A DNA stretch of 64,000 nt from Puerhibacterium puerhi (GTDB lineage Bacteria; Actinomycetota; Actinomycetes; Actinomycetales; Cellulomonadaceae): the NCBI RefSeq assembly GCF_009846865.1, contig NZ_WUWN01000006.1, positions 1 through 64,000 of the forward strand, given 5' to 3'. Positions 1 to 8,083 of the stretch are shown one piece after another. The notes under the pieces are model-generated. The model did no database searches, was not told where the DNA came from, and saw nothing but the letters and a program-made list of their open reading frames with translations. The position numbers and the translations under genes were made by a program. The stretch's first letter is position 1. Each line of letters begins with the position of its first letter.

Positions 1-182
1 CGCGGGCCGCGCTCGCGGGGCTGGTCGGCGCCCCGCTCCGACGGGGCGGCCGTGCCGTTCTCCGGGGCCGCCTGGGCCGCCGGGCCGCGGCCGCCGCGGC
101 GGCCTCTCCCGCCCCGGCGCCGGGTGCGCTCGGGGGCGCGCTCGCTCGCGGCGGGCGTGGGGGAGGCGGGATCGGTGCTCAC
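1..182 (-). CDS. N-terminus of a gene leaving the window, Arg/Gly/Pro-rich
   Basis: An open frame runs from a GTG at 182 leftwards out of the window without a stop. It reads MSTDPASPTPAASERAPERT, then an [12 protein letters not shown] basic stretch. A purine-rich GAGAGA lies about ten bases upstream of the GTG as a possible ribosome binding site. Basic, disordered N-termini like this occur on actinobacterial RNA helicases and ribonucleases, but no folded domain lies inside the window, so the function is unknown. It is divergent from the siderophore-interacting gene, with about 118 bases between them. Confidence 0.45.
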   Translation of the reverse strand, partial: MSTDPASPTPAASERAPERTRRRGGRGRRGGRGPAAQAAPENGTAAPSERGADQPRERGP

Positions 183-288
183 GACGTTCCATTCTCTCAA
201 GCGGCGCAACCTCAAACCGCCGGACGGGTCGCGGCGGGTGCGGGGTCGGTCCCGACGGGCGCCCGGGGGCCGCCTTGCCCCGTCGTGG

Positions 289-294
289 TGGAAT
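289..294 (+). promoter_or_regulatory. Candidate -10 for a leaderless siderophore-interacting gene
   Basis: TGGAAT sits six bases before the GTG at 301, the spacing seen at many other starts in this window. There is no clear ribosome binding site, which fits a leaderless transcript. Confidence 0.35.
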
Positions 295-300
295 CGACGG

Positions 301-1149
301 GTGCTCACCCGCCCCCGGACCCGCTTCGACCTGATCCCCCGCCGCGTGCGCGTGCACGCCGTCCGCGAGCTGTCCGGCTCGCTGCGGCGCACCACGTTCC
401 GCGACGTCGACGGGGCGGACCCTGCCGCGCCGACGTCGCTCGCCGCGCTGCGGGCGCCCGGCCCCGAGGACCACGTCAAGGTCTTCCTGCCCGACCCCGC
501 CACCGGCGTCCTGCACGCGCCGTGGATCGCGGCGGACGGCGGCCTGCAGCGCCCGGCCGACGGCGTCTCGATCTCGCGCGACTACACGGTGCGGGCCACC
601 CGGACCGTCGACGGCGTCGCCGAGCTCGACGTCGACTGGGTGCTGCACGGCGACGAGGGGCCGGCGTCGGCCTGGGCCGCCCGCGCGCAGGAGGGCGACG
701 AGATCGTGCTCGCCGGCCCGCGCGGCAGCCTCGGGGTGCCCGAGGGGCTCGGCCGGCTCACCGTCGTCGCCGACGAGACCGGGCTGCCTGCCGCCGCTCG
801 GTGGGTCGACGCGGTGGGGCCGGGCGTGCCGGTCACGGCGATCGTGGAGATCGGCGACGACGTCGACGAGGCGCACGTGGAGGCCGAGCTCGGCCGGGCG
901 TCCGTCGAGATCCTCTACCGGACCGACGGCCCGGGGCAGGTCGAGGAGGCGGTGCGCTCGCTCGGCGGGCTCGAGGCGGACGAGCTCCTCGTGGCGCTCG
1001 GCGAGGCGGGCGAGCTCGTGCCGGTGCGGCGGTACCTGCGCCGCGAGCTCGGCGTGGGGCCGGAGCAGCTGTCGATCTCGGGGTACTGGCGCCGCGGCGT
1101 GGTGAACCTCGACCACCACCTGCCGCTGGACCCGACCGACCCGGACTGA
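301..1149 (+). CDS. Siderophore-interacting protein (FAD-dependent ferric-siderophore reductase family)
   Basis: The 282-aa product has the SIP layout: an N-terminal FAD-binding barrel (about residues 15-130) with the RDYT flavin motif, then a NAD(P)H-binding-like SIP domain ending in GYWRRGVVNLDHH near the C-terminus. Known members are cytoplasmic and release iron from imported ferric siderophores by reduction with NAD(P)H. The GTG at 301 was chosen because homology begins there (RPRTRFDLIPRRVRVH) and the upstream frame is low-complexity Arg/Pro sequence. No siderophore transport gene lies beside it and I see no iron box upstream. The family call is firm, the physiological substrate unknown. 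Confidence 0.85.
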   Translation: MLTRPRTRFDLIPRRVRVHAVRELSGSLRRTTFRDVDGADPAAPTSLAALRAPGPEDHVKVFLPDPATGVLHAPWIAADGGLQRPADGVSISRDYTVRATRTVDGVAELDVDWVLHGDEGPASAWAARAQEGDEIVLAGPRGSLGVPEGLGRLTVVADETGLPAAARWVDAVGPGVPVTAIVEIGDDVDEAHVEAELGRASVEILYRTDGPGQVEEAVRSLGGLEADELLVALGEAGELVPVRRYLRRELGVGPEQLSISGYWRRGVVNLDHHLPLDPTDPD

Positions 1150-1227
1150 GACGGGCCGGGTCGCGACGCGCGGGTTCGCGGTGCGGACGGGCCGTCGCGG
1201 CACGGCGACCGCGGTGCCCGACGCTCA

Positions 1228-1275
1228 TCCCTGGCTCCCTAGCTCCCTGGCTCCCTGGCTCCCTGGCTCCCTGGG
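1228..1275. repeat. Tandem 8-bp repeat TCCCTGGC
   Basis: About six tandem copies of an 8-base unit (one reads TCCCTAGC) lie between the siderophore-interacting gene and the first long palindrome. Short perfect units suggest slippage-prone DNA. Confidence 0.85.
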
Positions 1276-1277
1276 CG

Positions 1278-1347
1278 GTCTGTTCGGTGATTCGTTGGCT
1301 GATCGGCGATCCGGATCGCCGATCAGCCAACGAATCACCGAACAGAC
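1278..1347. repeat. 70-bp perfect palindrome, copy 1
   Basis: Two 35-base arms, GTCTGTTCGGTGATTCG... and its exact reverse complement ...CGAATCACCGAACAGAC, meet at GATCC/GGATC with no loop. The element lies 14 bases past the stop of the DUF3072 gene, where it could also stop transcription. The same sequence recurs at 1664-1733 and, with one mismatch, at 45851-45926. Confidence 0.95.
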
Positions 1348-1361
1348 GACGGGCGGGCGGC

Positions 1362-1568
1362 TCAGGCGTCGCCGGACAGCCGCCCGCTCTGGCCCTGCAG
1401 CTCGTCGATGAGCTCGGAGGCCTGCGCCTTGGTGAGGTTCTCGGGGACCTCGCGGCCCGCCTCGCGCGCGAGCGTCTGCAGGTAGCTGAGCTGGGCGCCG
1501 GTGGCGGGCTCCTCGCCGGTCGTCCAGTCCTCGGGGTCCTTGATGGTGCCGTCGGTGGTGTCGCTCAT
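1362..1568 (-). CDS. DUF3072 domain-containing small protein
   Basis: The 68-aa product MSDTTDGTIKDPEDWTTGEE... ends in a helical segment (GAQLSYLQTLAREAG, then LTKAQASELIDELQ) that matches the short actinobacterial DUF3072 family as I know it. The function is not known; the acidic N-terminus and the helix pair suggest a small soluble protein. The ATG at 1568 is preceded on the minus strand by TACGTT and a six-base gap, a leaderless signature. The gene is bracketed by two identical 70-bp palindromes, one just past its stop and one about 95 bases upstream. Confidence 0.8.
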   Translation of the reverse strand: MSDTTDGTIKDPEDWTTGEEPATGAQLSYLQTLAREAGREVPENLTKAQASELIDELQGQSGRLSGDA

Positions 1569-1574
1569 GCCGTC

Positions 1575-1580
1575 AACGTA
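1575..1580 (-). promoter_or_regulatory. Candidate -10 for the leaderless DUF3072 gene
   Basis: Minus strand TACGTT, six bases, then the ATG at 1568. There is no Shine-Dalgarno sequence, so a leaderless start is likely. Confidence 0.45.
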
Positions 1581-1663
1581 CGGGCGCCGCGGGACGGACG
1601 CGCGAGGAGCGGCGGCCCGGGCCGGCCAGCGGTTCTCTGCGCGCTCGCGCCGCGCCCGTGGCG

Positions 1664-1733
1664 GTCTGTTCGGTGATTCGTTGGCTGATCGGCGATCCGG
1701 ATCGCCGATCAGCCAACGAATCACCGAACAGAC
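1664..1733. repeat. 70-bp perfect palindrome, copy 2
   Basis: Identical base for base to copy 1 (arms 1664-1698 and 1699-1733). It lies upstream of DUF3072 on that strand and downstream of the small membrane protein gene, so it is extragenic like the other copies. Confidence 0.95.
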
Positions 1734-1747
1734 GGGAGTGTTGGGTC

Positions 1748-1800
1748 CGGCGAATCACCGAACGGACGGGGCGTTCGGTGGGGCGAGTCACCGAACCGAC
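1748..1800. repeat. Degenerate arms of the palindrome family
   Basis: CGAATCACCGAACGGAC (1751-1767) and the segment GTTCGGTG...GAGTCACCGAACCGAC (1772-1800) repeat the outer arm of the 70-bp palindrome with substitutions. They look like decayed or partial copies next to copy 2. Confidence 0.7.
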
Positions 1801-2045
1801 GGGGGTGTGGGGTGGGGCGGGTGCGGCCCCCGGCGGGTCGAGGGGGCCGGGCCCGGGCCGCCGGCGGGGCGGCGACGGTGGTGGCGCAGCTCGTACACGC
1901 CCAGCGCCACCAGCACGAGGCCGAGCGCGACGAAGCCCACCAGGAACGGGTTCCACGCCAGGAGCACGCCGTTGCCGGCGCTCAGCGTGAGCGAGGCGAC
2001 CCCCGTGAGCAGCAGGGCCACGTCACCGCGTGATTCCGGGCCCAT
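1788..2045 (-). CDS. Small membrane protein, two transmembrane segments
   Basis: The 85-aa product begins MGPESRGDVALLLTGVASLT and has two hydrophobic stretches (about residues 9-29 and 33-51), followed by a basic RHHRRRP and a Pro-rich tail. The positive-inside rule puts the tail in the cytoplasm. The ATG at 2045 precedes the first membrane segment; the longer upstream frame is Gly/Ala/Arg-rich and unlikely to be coding. I recognise no family. The C-terminal 30 residues run into palindrome-like DNA and may not be functional. Confidence 0.6.
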   Translation of the reverse strand: MGPESRGDVALLLTGVASLTLSAGNGVLLAWNPFLVGFVALGLVLVALGVYELRHHRRRPAGGPGPAPSTRRGPHPPHPTPPSVR

Positions 2046-2134
2046 GGGGGCCTCCCGGGTCTGACGGTTCTCTCGGCTCCCCACGCTACGGCCGCCGCGG
2101 CAGTGCCCGCACCCCTCCGCGGGTCGGGGGCGGG

Positions 2135-2280
2135 CTGCGTCGAACCGGGCCCCCCGGGCCCCCCGGGCCCCCCGGGCACCCCGAGCGCCCCCGGGCGCCG
2201 CCGGGCTGGGCAGGGCCGGGCTGGGCAGGGCCGGGCTGGCCGGGCTGCGCGAACCGGGCGGCCCCGGGCGCCGCCGGGTC
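2135..2280. repeat. Low-complexity G/C tracts, no gene
   Basis: Intergenic DNA with repeated GGGCCCCCC units (about 2147-2175) and three GGCTGGGCAGGGCC-type repeats (about 2212-2250). No gene or regulatory site is recognised between the small membrane protein and the WYL regulator. Confidence 0.7.
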
Positions 2281-2328
2281 GCACGGGGTCGGACGGCGCG
2301 GGGCCGGCCCCGCACCGGCCGGCCCGCC

Positions 2329-3276
2329 TCAGAGCAGGGCCCGCCCGTACCTGTCGGCGAGCGTCCGCACGTGCTCCACGAGCTCGGGCGGGTCGGTCAC
2401 CCGGAAGTCGAGCCCCAGCATGCCGACCCACACCGCCACCGTCTCGACGCTGTCGCCGCCGGTGACCAGGACGCTGCGGCCGTCGGGCAGGCTCTCCACC
2501 GTGCCCACGGCCGGGTTGATGCGCGCCAGCACGTCCTCGGCGGGCGCCTCGACCGTGATGCGGGCGTGCACTGCCCACCCGGCCCGCGCCACCTCGCGCA
2601 CCACGAACGCGGTGAGGTCGCCGGGGAAGTCCGCGGGCCGGAACCGCCGCCCGCCCGGCGTGCGCAGCCGCATCCAGTCGACGCGGTAGGGCGCCCACGC
2701 CGCGGTGCGCGGGTCGCGCGCGACGAGGTACCAGCGCCGCTGCCACGCGACGAGGTGGTACGGCTCGAGCTCGAGCGGCTCGTCGCGGTACCAGCAGCGG
2801 ATCCCCTCGTGGTCGCGGATCGCGACCGAGACGGCGGTCAACTGCGCGGCGTCCACCTGCGGGTCCGCGACGTTGGAGTCGGTGTTGGCGGGTCCCGCCG
2901 TCGTCGCCGACCGCAGGGCGTCCACCTGGCGGCGCAGCCGGTCCGGCATCACCTGCTCGAGCTTGGTCAGGGCGGTCAGGCCGGACTCCTCGAACCCGGC
3001 CAGCCCGGTCGCGGCGCGCAGCCCGACGGCGACCGCGACCGCCTCGTCGTCGTCCAGGAGCAGCGGGGGCAACCGGGCGCCGGCTCCGAGCCGGTACCGG
3101 CCGCCGGGCCCGCGCACGGCGTCGACGGGGTACCCCAGGTCGCGCAGGCGGGCGACGTCGTTGCGCACGGTGCGGCCGGTGACGCCGAGCCGGTCGGCGA
3201 GCTCGGCGCCGGACCAGTCGGGCCGGGACTGCAGCAGGCCCAGCAGGGCCAGCAGGCGGGCGGAGGTGGAGCTCAT
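2329..3276 (-). CDS. WYL-domain transcriptional regulator (YafY type)
   Basis: The 315-aa protein has an N-terminal HTH (residues about 1-58, ELADRLGVTGRTVRNDVARL) followed by a WYL domain (about 145-215, containing CWYRDEPLELEPYHLVAWQRRWYLVARD) and a C-terminal extension. WYL proteins bind nucleic acids or small ligands through this domain; many act as local repressors or activators. The start at 3276 has GAGAGG upstream. It is divergent from the epoxide hydrolase gene, and the shared spacer holds two tandem GAACGGTTCC boxes, so control of that gene and of itself is likely (inference). Confidence 0.88.
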   Translation of the reverse strand: MSSTSARLLALLGLLQSRPDWSGAELADRLGVTGRTVRNDVARLRDLGYPVDAVRGPGGRYRLGAGARLPPLLLDDDEAVAVAVGLRAATGLAGFEESGLTALTKLEQVMPDRLRRQVDALRSATTAGPANTDSNVADPQVDAAQLTAVSVAIRDHEGIRCWYRDEPLELEPYHLVAWQRRWYLVARDPRTAAWAPYRVDWMRLRTPGGRRFRPADFPGDLTAFVVREVARAGWAVHARITVEAPAEDVLARINPAVGTVESLPDGRSVLVTGGDSVETVAVWVGMLGLDFRVTDPPELVEHVRTLADRYGRALL

Positions 3277-3376
3277 CGCGTGGCCTCTCTGCCGGGGCGG
3301 CGGCGTCAGCTGGCGCCTGCCGGCGTCGTCGACGGCGTCGTCGACGACGCCCGAACCCTCTCGACGATAGAGGAAA

Positions 3377-3397
3377 GAACGGTTCCTGAACGGTTCC
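3377..3397. promoter_or_regulatory. Tandem operator GAACGGTTCC x2 with 11-bp period
   Basis: GAACGGTTCC occurs at 3377-3386 and again at 3388-3397, one helical turn apart. Its core GAACGGTTC is a near-palindrome. It lies in the divergent spacer between the WYL regulator and the epoxide hydrolase and is the obvious candidate binding site for the regulator. Confidence 0.55.
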
Positions 3398-3448
3398 TAG
3401 CGTCGTTCTCGTCAGGCACCACCCGCCCCTCGCCGAAGAGAGCCCGCC

Positions 3449-4636
3449 ATGGACGCCGAGACCACCCGCAGCACCCGGACCCCCGAGCCCACCACCGAGC
3501 CCATTGAGCCCACCACCGAGCCCACCACCGAGATCCGGCCGTTCGCCGTCGCGGTCCCGCAGGCGGACCTCGACGACCTGCACGAGCGCCTCGCGCGCAC
3601 GCGCTTCGCTCCCGCCGCCCCCGGCGACTCCTGGGACTACGGCACCCCGCAGTCCTACCTGCGGGACATGGTCGGTCGCTGGCAGGCGTTCGACTGGCGC
3701 GCCGTCGAGGCCCGGCTGAACGCCTACCCGGGGTTCGTCACCGACGTCGACGGGCAGCGGATCCACTTCCTGCACGTGCGCTCGCCGCACGCCGACGCCA
3801 CCCCGCTGCTGCTGGCGCACACCTACCCCGGCTCGGTGCTCGACTTCCTGGACATGATCGAGCCGCTCGTGGACCCGGTGGCCCACGGCGGCCGCCCGGA
3901 GGACGCCTTCGACGTCGTCGTCCCGTCGATGCCCGGCTTCGGGTGGTCGACGCCGCTGGTCGGCGAGGGCTGGACCATGGCGCGCGTGGCGCGGGCCTAC
4001 GACACGCTGATGCGCCGCCTGGGATACGGCTCCTACGGGGTCCACGGCAGCGACGCCGGGGCGATGGTCGGCCGCGAGCTCGCCGTGCTCGACCCCGAGG
4101 GGTTCCGCGGCGCCCACGTGCTGCAGCTGTTCTCCTTCCCCAGCGGCGCGCCGGGGGAGATGGACGGGTTCGGGCCGACGGAGTACGCGGCGCTCGCGCA
4201 CCTGCAGTGGTTCCAGTCCGTGGGCGCGTACAACGTCATGAACGCCTCGCGCCCGCAGACCGTGGCGGCCGGCCTGGCCGACTCGCCCGTGGCCACCCTC
4301 GCCTACGGCGAGCTGTTCGAGAGCTTCGGCAACGGCACCAGCCTGGTGCGGCCCGAGCAGGTGCTCGCCCAGGCCAGCCTCTACTGGCTGACCAACACCT
4401 ACGCCACGGCCGCGCGCTACCACTACGCGGAGCAGCGCTCCGGCGCCGAGCCGGTGGTCAGCACCGGGCGGATCGGCGTCGCCGTCTTCGCCGACGACTT
4501 CCAGACGATCCGCTCCTTCGCCGAGCGGGACAACGCCGGCATCGAGCACTGGTCGGAGCACCCCCGCGGCGGGCACTACGCCGCGCTGGAGGTGCCGGAC
4601 GACGTCGTGGCGGACCTGCGGGTGTTCTTCCGCTGA
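3449..4636 (+). CDS. Epoxide hydrolase family alpha/beta hydrolase
   Basis: The 395-aa protein begins with a TEP-repeat extension (residues 11-29), then an epoxide hydrolase N-terminal domain (about 30-140) and the alpha/beta fold. HTYPGS (about 124-129) corresponds to the HGxP oxyanion motif, GSDAGAMVGRE carries the nucleophile Asp202, and GGHYAALEVP carries the likely catalytic His376. Known members open epoxide rings by attack of the Asp. The substrate is unknown; there is no signal peptide, so it is cytoplasmic. The ATG at 3449 was taken because the frame opens there; the repeat extension could belong to a longer start choice than the native one. It is divergent from a WYL regulator. Confidence 0.85.
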   Translation: MDAETTRSTRTPEPTTEPIEPTTEPTTEIRPFAVAVPQADLDDLHERLARTRFAPAAPGDSWDYGTPQSYLRDMVGRWQAFDWRAVEARLNAYPGFVTDVDGQRIHFLHVRSPHADATPLLLAHTYPGSVLDFLDMIEPLVDPVAHGGRPEDAFDVVVPSMPGFGWSTPLVGEGWTMARVARAYDTLMRRLGYGSYGVHGSDAGAMVGRELAVLDPEGFRGAHVLQLFSFPSGAPGEMDGFGPTEYAALAHLQWFQSVGAYNVMNASRPQTVAAGLADSPVATLAYGELFESFGNGTSLVRPEQVLAQASLYWLTNTYATAARYHYAEQRSGAEPVVSTGRIGVAVFADDFQTIRSFAERDNAGIEHWSEHPRGGHYAALEVPDDVVADLRVFFR

Positions 4637-4769
4637 GCCGCCGGCGCGCTCGCCCGGCCCGGGGGCCCTGGGTACGCTGCGGTCCGGCGCGCGAGGGGCA
4701 CGAGCGCGGCCGGCCGGCGCCCGCGCGGGGGCGGGTCGCGAGCACGGAGAACGTCAGGGGGGCGAGACC

Positions 4770-5324
4770 GTGAGGGTGAGGACGGCCTCGAGGTGGCGTG
4801 CGTGGGCGGCGCTGGGGGTCGCCGCGCTCGCGACCGGGCTGGTGTCGGCGTGCGGCGGGGCCTCCTCCGCAGGTCCGGCGGACGGGTTCCAGCGCGTCCG
4901 GACCGGCTGGGTCCAGCTCGACGTGCCGGAGGACTGGAGGGAGGTCGCGCTCGACGCGGGCCAGGACGACCTCTGGAAGGTCTCGTACGAGGACCCGCAG
5001 GGCACCACGCAGCTGCTGCTCGCCCCGGAGTACAGCGACCACTCCACCGCGGGCGAGGCGAACGCCGACCTCGTCGGGCTGGTCCAGCTCGGCCAGTACC
5101 CGAGCTTCGAGATCGTGCCGCGCGAGGAGAACAAGGACCAGGACGACTTCCGGACGTTCGCCCGCACCGACGCGACCTACGGGGAGGGCACCACGTACGA
5201 GGCGGTGATCTGGGGCGTGGCGGACGAGGACGAGCACGCCGTCCTGGCGCAGCTCACGTCCGAGAGCCTCGACCCGCAGCTCGTGCAGCAGATCGAGGAC
5301 AGCTTCGTCGTCGATGCCGGGTGA
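4770..5324 (+). CDS. Secreted lipoprotein of unknown function
   Basis: The 184-aa protein starts at a GTG behind AGGGGGGCGAG. It has a basic n-region, a hydrophobic segment and the lipobox LVSAC with Cys28, so it is predicted to be anchored to the outer face of the membrane. The mature part (GWVQLDVPEDWREVALDAGQ, later YEDPQGTTQLLLAPE) is a compact beta-rich domain that resembles small actinobacterial lipoproteins of the LpqN or PsbP-like kind, but I cannot assign it. The stop is eight bases before the next start, so the two genes probably form an operon. Confidence 0.7.
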   Translation: MRVRTASRWRAWAALGVAALATGLVSACGGASSAGPADGFQRVRTGWVQLDVPEDWREVALDAGQDDLWKVSYEDPQGTTQLLLAPEYSDHSTAGEANADLVGLVQLGQYPSFEIVPREENKDQDDFRTFARTDATYGEGTTYEAVIWGVADEDEHAVLAQLTSESLDPQLVQQIEDSFVVDAG

Positions 5325-5331
5325 CGCTTCG

Positions 5332-5907
5332 ATGAGCCGCACGCCCGTGGGTCGCCGCCGGTACGTGCCGGTGGTGCTCTTCGGTCTGATCGCCGTGCTC
5401 GGGCTGACGGGCGTCGCGCAGGTGTGGGGGTCGATCGAGCGGCCGGTCCCGATCGAGGACGCGGACCCGGTCGTCGGCACGCAGCCCCCGGAGGAGCCGG
5501 TCCGCGTGCTCGAGCCGGGGCAGGTGCTGCCCGCCCGGGCGCGCGGCCGGGACTCCGACGGGCGGGTCTACGGCCCCTTCCACGCCCAGGAGGGCGGCGA
5601 CTACGTCCTGGTCGACCAGCAGGTCGAGGGTGGCCCGAAGGGGGAGCGCACGACCTTCGAGCCGGCGGCGCTGGAGCTGCTCGTCGACGGTCGGTCGGTG
5701 GCGGCGCTGCGAGCCGAGGACGGGCGGAGCAGCTCCGTCGGCGGCCCGGTGGTGATGACGACGTGGTTCCCGCGAAATGCGGTGGGCGAGGCCGAGGTCG
5801 CGGGGGCGAGCGTGGAGCTCCGGGTCACCACCCCGGCCGGGACCGTCTACACGGTCGACGGGCTCGACGTCGGCGAGGAGTCGCGCGGGGTCGTGCGGTC
5901 CCGGTGA
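5332..5907 (+). CDS. Membrane-anchored extracytoplasmic protein, unknown function
   Basis: The 191-aa product MSRTPVGRRRYVPVVLFGLI... has one N-terminal membrane segment (about residues 10-30) and an extracytoplasmic domain rich in Val, Gly and acidic residues. An in-frame ATG at 5314 overlaps the end of the preceding lipoprotein gene; 5332 is preferred because it gives the shorter overlap-free start, but both are possible. It follows the lipoprotein gene directly and the two are likely made together. I recognise no family. Confidence 0.6.
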   Translation: MSRTPVGRRRYVPVVLFGLIAVLGLTGVAQVWGSIERPVPIEDADPVVGTQPPEEPVRVLEPGQVLPARARGRDSDGRVYGPFHAQEGGDYVLVDQQVEGGPKGERTTFEPAALELLVDGRSVAALRAEDGRSSSVGGPVVMTTWFPRNAVGEAEVAGASVELRVTTPAGTVYTVDGLDVGEESRGVVRSR

Positions 5908-6049
5908 CGTCGGGCCGGGGCGGCCCGCGCGTCGCCGGCCCGCGCGCCGCCCGGCCGCCCGGCCGTCCTGTCTCGTCCTGGTCAGCCGCCTCCGCGCGAG
6001 CGACAATGCCGGGACGGGCCGGCGCGGGCCCGTGAGGGGAGCGTGCGCG

Positions 6050-7894
6050 ATGACGGGCACCACCGAGGCGGCCACCACCGAGGCGGCCACCACCGAGGCC
6101 GGCACCGCGAGCGCCGGCCCCGGCCGGAGCGCCGCCGAGCGCCGCCTCGACACCCTGACGGCGATGGCCGACGACCTGGCCGGGCACTTCGAGCTGGTCC
6201 CCCTGCTGGAGCGCATCCTGCGGCACACCGTGGACCTGCTGGGCTGCGACAGCGGCTCGGTGTGCACCGTGGACGAGGCAGCGGGCACGTACCGCAAGGA
6301 GGTCGACCTCGGCGTCGTCTGCGAGGCCGGACGCACCTTCCCCCTCGCCGAGGGCGTCACGGGCGCCGTCGTGCGGGCCCGGGCGCCGGTGATCCTCGAC
6401 GAGTACGCACAGGTGCCGGGCGGCCACATCCCCGAGCCGGAGCGCAGCGCCCTGCACGGCGTCATCGGCGTGCCGATCCGGTGGAACGGATCCATCCTCG
6501 GCACCTGCGTGGTCTTCAGCCGCGACCCCGGCCGCCGGTTCACGCCCGACGACGCCGCGCTGCTGGAGCTGTTCGCCACGCACGCCGCGATCGCCATCAC
6601 CAACGCGCGCCTGCACGCCCAGGCCGCCGAGCGCGCGTCCGAGGCGGCCGCGGGGGCCGAGCGCGAGCGGGTGGTCCGCGACGTGCACGACACCGTGGGG
6701 CGCGGGCTGGCCGCCGTCCTGCTGCACCTCGACGCCGCCGGCCGGGGGTTCGCATCCGACGACGGCGCGGCGCGGCGCGGGGCCGCCCGGTCGCTCGCCG
6801 AGGCGCGCACGGCGGCCCGGGCCGCGCTCGCCGAGACCCGCCGCACCGCCCTGGGGCTCGGCCCCTCGCTGCTCGACGGGCGCTCGCTGGCCGAGGCGCT
6901 CGGGCTCGAGCTCGCCTGGGTGAAGTCGACGGCGGGCCTCGCCGCGCGGCTGGTCACGGTCGGCGAGCCGCGGGCGCTGGCCCCCGACGTCGCCCGCCAG
7001 CTGTTCCGCATCGTGCAGGAGGCGCTGACCAACGTCGTCGAGCACGCCGCAGCCACGGGCGTGCGGGTCGGGCTCGTGTACGGCGACACCTCGGTGTCCG
7101 CGCTGGTGGAGGACGACGGGCGCGGGTTCGACCCGCAGGCGGTGCGCCGCGGCCTCGGGCTGCGGGGCCTCGCGGCCCGCGCGCAGCACCTCGGCGGCAC
7201 GGTGGTGGTGGACTCGACGCCCGGCTGGGGCACACGGGTGCGGGCCGAGGTACCGTACGCGCCCGGGGGCGCCCGCGCCGGGACGGGCGAGCGGTGGCGC
7301 GTGCTGGTGGTGCACCCGAGCCCGGTGGTGCGCGCCGGCCTGGTGCGGATGCTGGAGTCCACCGAGCCGGACGTGCAGGTGGTCGCCGAGCTCGCCGACC
7401 CCGCCCAGGCCGTCGAGGCGTACGGGCTGCTGCACCCGCACGTGGTGCTGACCGCGCTGCACATGCCGCACGTCGACGGCGTCCAGCTCACGTCGTACCT
7501 GCGCGCCGCCGACCCGCACGCCGCCGTCGTGCTGGTGGTGGGGTCCGTGGCCGACGACCGGGTGCGCGAGGCGGCGACGGGCGGCGCCGTGGGCTTCGTC
7601 GGGCACGACGTCGACGCCGCGGGCCTGGCGCGCGCGGTCGTCGCCGCCGCCCGTGGCGACCAGCTCGTGGCGGCCGACCTCTTCGCCGCCGCGGCGCCGT
7701 CGGGCAGCGCCGTGCGGCAGCTGACGCCCCGGGAGCGGCAGGTGCGCGCGCTGCTCGAGCAGGGGCTGGCCTACAAGCAGGTGGCCACGCGCCTGGGCAT
7801 CTCGATCAAGACCGTCGAGAAGCACGTGGGCGCGATCCTGCGCAAGACCGGCGCCCCCAACCGCGCGGCGCTGCACGCCCTGCCGCCGCGGTAG
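6050..7894 (+). CDS. GAF / histidine kinase / degenerate receiver / LuxR-HTH fusion protein
   Basis: The 614-aa protein carries a whole two-component pathway in one chain. A GAF sensor domain spans about 45-190, a HisKA_3 dimerisation region has the phospho-His in RDVHDTVG (His213), and a HATPase has its N box at Asn328 and DDGRGF at 355-360. A receiver-like domain (about 415-535) is followed by a LuxR/NarL helix-turn-helix (556-614, LTPRERQVRALLEQGLAYKQVA). In the receiver the phospho-acceptor position reads VVLTALHMP, with Ala469 instead of Asp, and the acidic pair is replaced by VVHPSP, so classical phosphotransfer is not expected. The first residues repeat TEAAT. The start is the ATG at 6050, after GAGGGGAG. 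It lies upstream of the aldolase-DhaLK operon, which it probably controls (inference). Confidence 0.88.
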   Translation: MTGTTEAATTEAATTEAGTASAGPGRSAAERRLDTLTAMADDLAGHFELVPLLERILRHTVDLLGCDSGSVCTVDEAAGTYRKEVDLGVVCEAGRTFPLAEGVTGAVVRARAPVILDEYAQVPGGHIPEPERSALHGVIGVPIRWNGSILGTCVVFSRDPGRRFTPDDAALLELFATHAAIAITNARLHAQAAERASEAAAGAERERVVRDVHDTVGRGLAAVLLHLDAAGRGFASDDGAARRGAARSLAEARTAARAALAETRRTALGLGPSLLDGRSLAEALGLELAWVKSTAGLAARLVTVGEPRALAPDVARQLFRIVQEALTNVVEHAAATGVRVGLVYGDTSVSALVEDDGRGFDPQAVRRGLGLRGLAARAQHLGGTVVVDSTPGWGTRVRAEVPYAPGGARAGTGERWRVLVVHPSPVVRAGLVRMLESTEPDVQVVAELADPAQAVEAYGLLHPHVVLTALHMPHVDGVQLTSYLRAADPHAAVVLVVGSVADDRVREAATGGAVGFVGHDVDAAGLARAVVAAARGDQLVAADLFAAAAPSGSAVRQLTPRERQVRALLEQGLAYKQVATRLGISIKTVEKHVGAILRKTGAPNRAALHALPPR

Positions 7895-7934
7895 GCGCGC
7901 CGAGCCGCCCGGCCCGCCCGGCGCGAGGGGGCTA

Positions 7935-7969
7935 CGGGGACCCCACCCCGGCGTGGGGGAAAGCCCCCA
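7935..7969. promoter_or_regulatory. Two G/C dyads, candidate LuxR-HTH operators
   Basis: CGGGGACCCC and then TGGGGGAAAGCCCCCA (7954-7969) are inverted repeats in the spacer before the aldolase operon, followed by a possible -10 TAGCGT (about 7994). Placement and symmetry suit a NarL/LuxR-type activator such as the adjacent fusion protein. Confidence 0.45.
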
Positions 7970-8083
7970 TGCCGGGCGCGCGCCCGCCTCGCCTAGCGTC
8001 CGGAGCAGGCCGGCGCCGCGGCAGCAGCCGCGGCGCCGGCCCAGGCGATCCGAGCAAGCCCGAGCGACCCGCTGGAGGCCACG

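Noticed and set aside
183-300. Iron box (IdeR/DtxR) before the siderophore-interacting gene
   Set aside because: No TTAGGTTAGSCTAACCTAA-like sequence is visible in the spacer.
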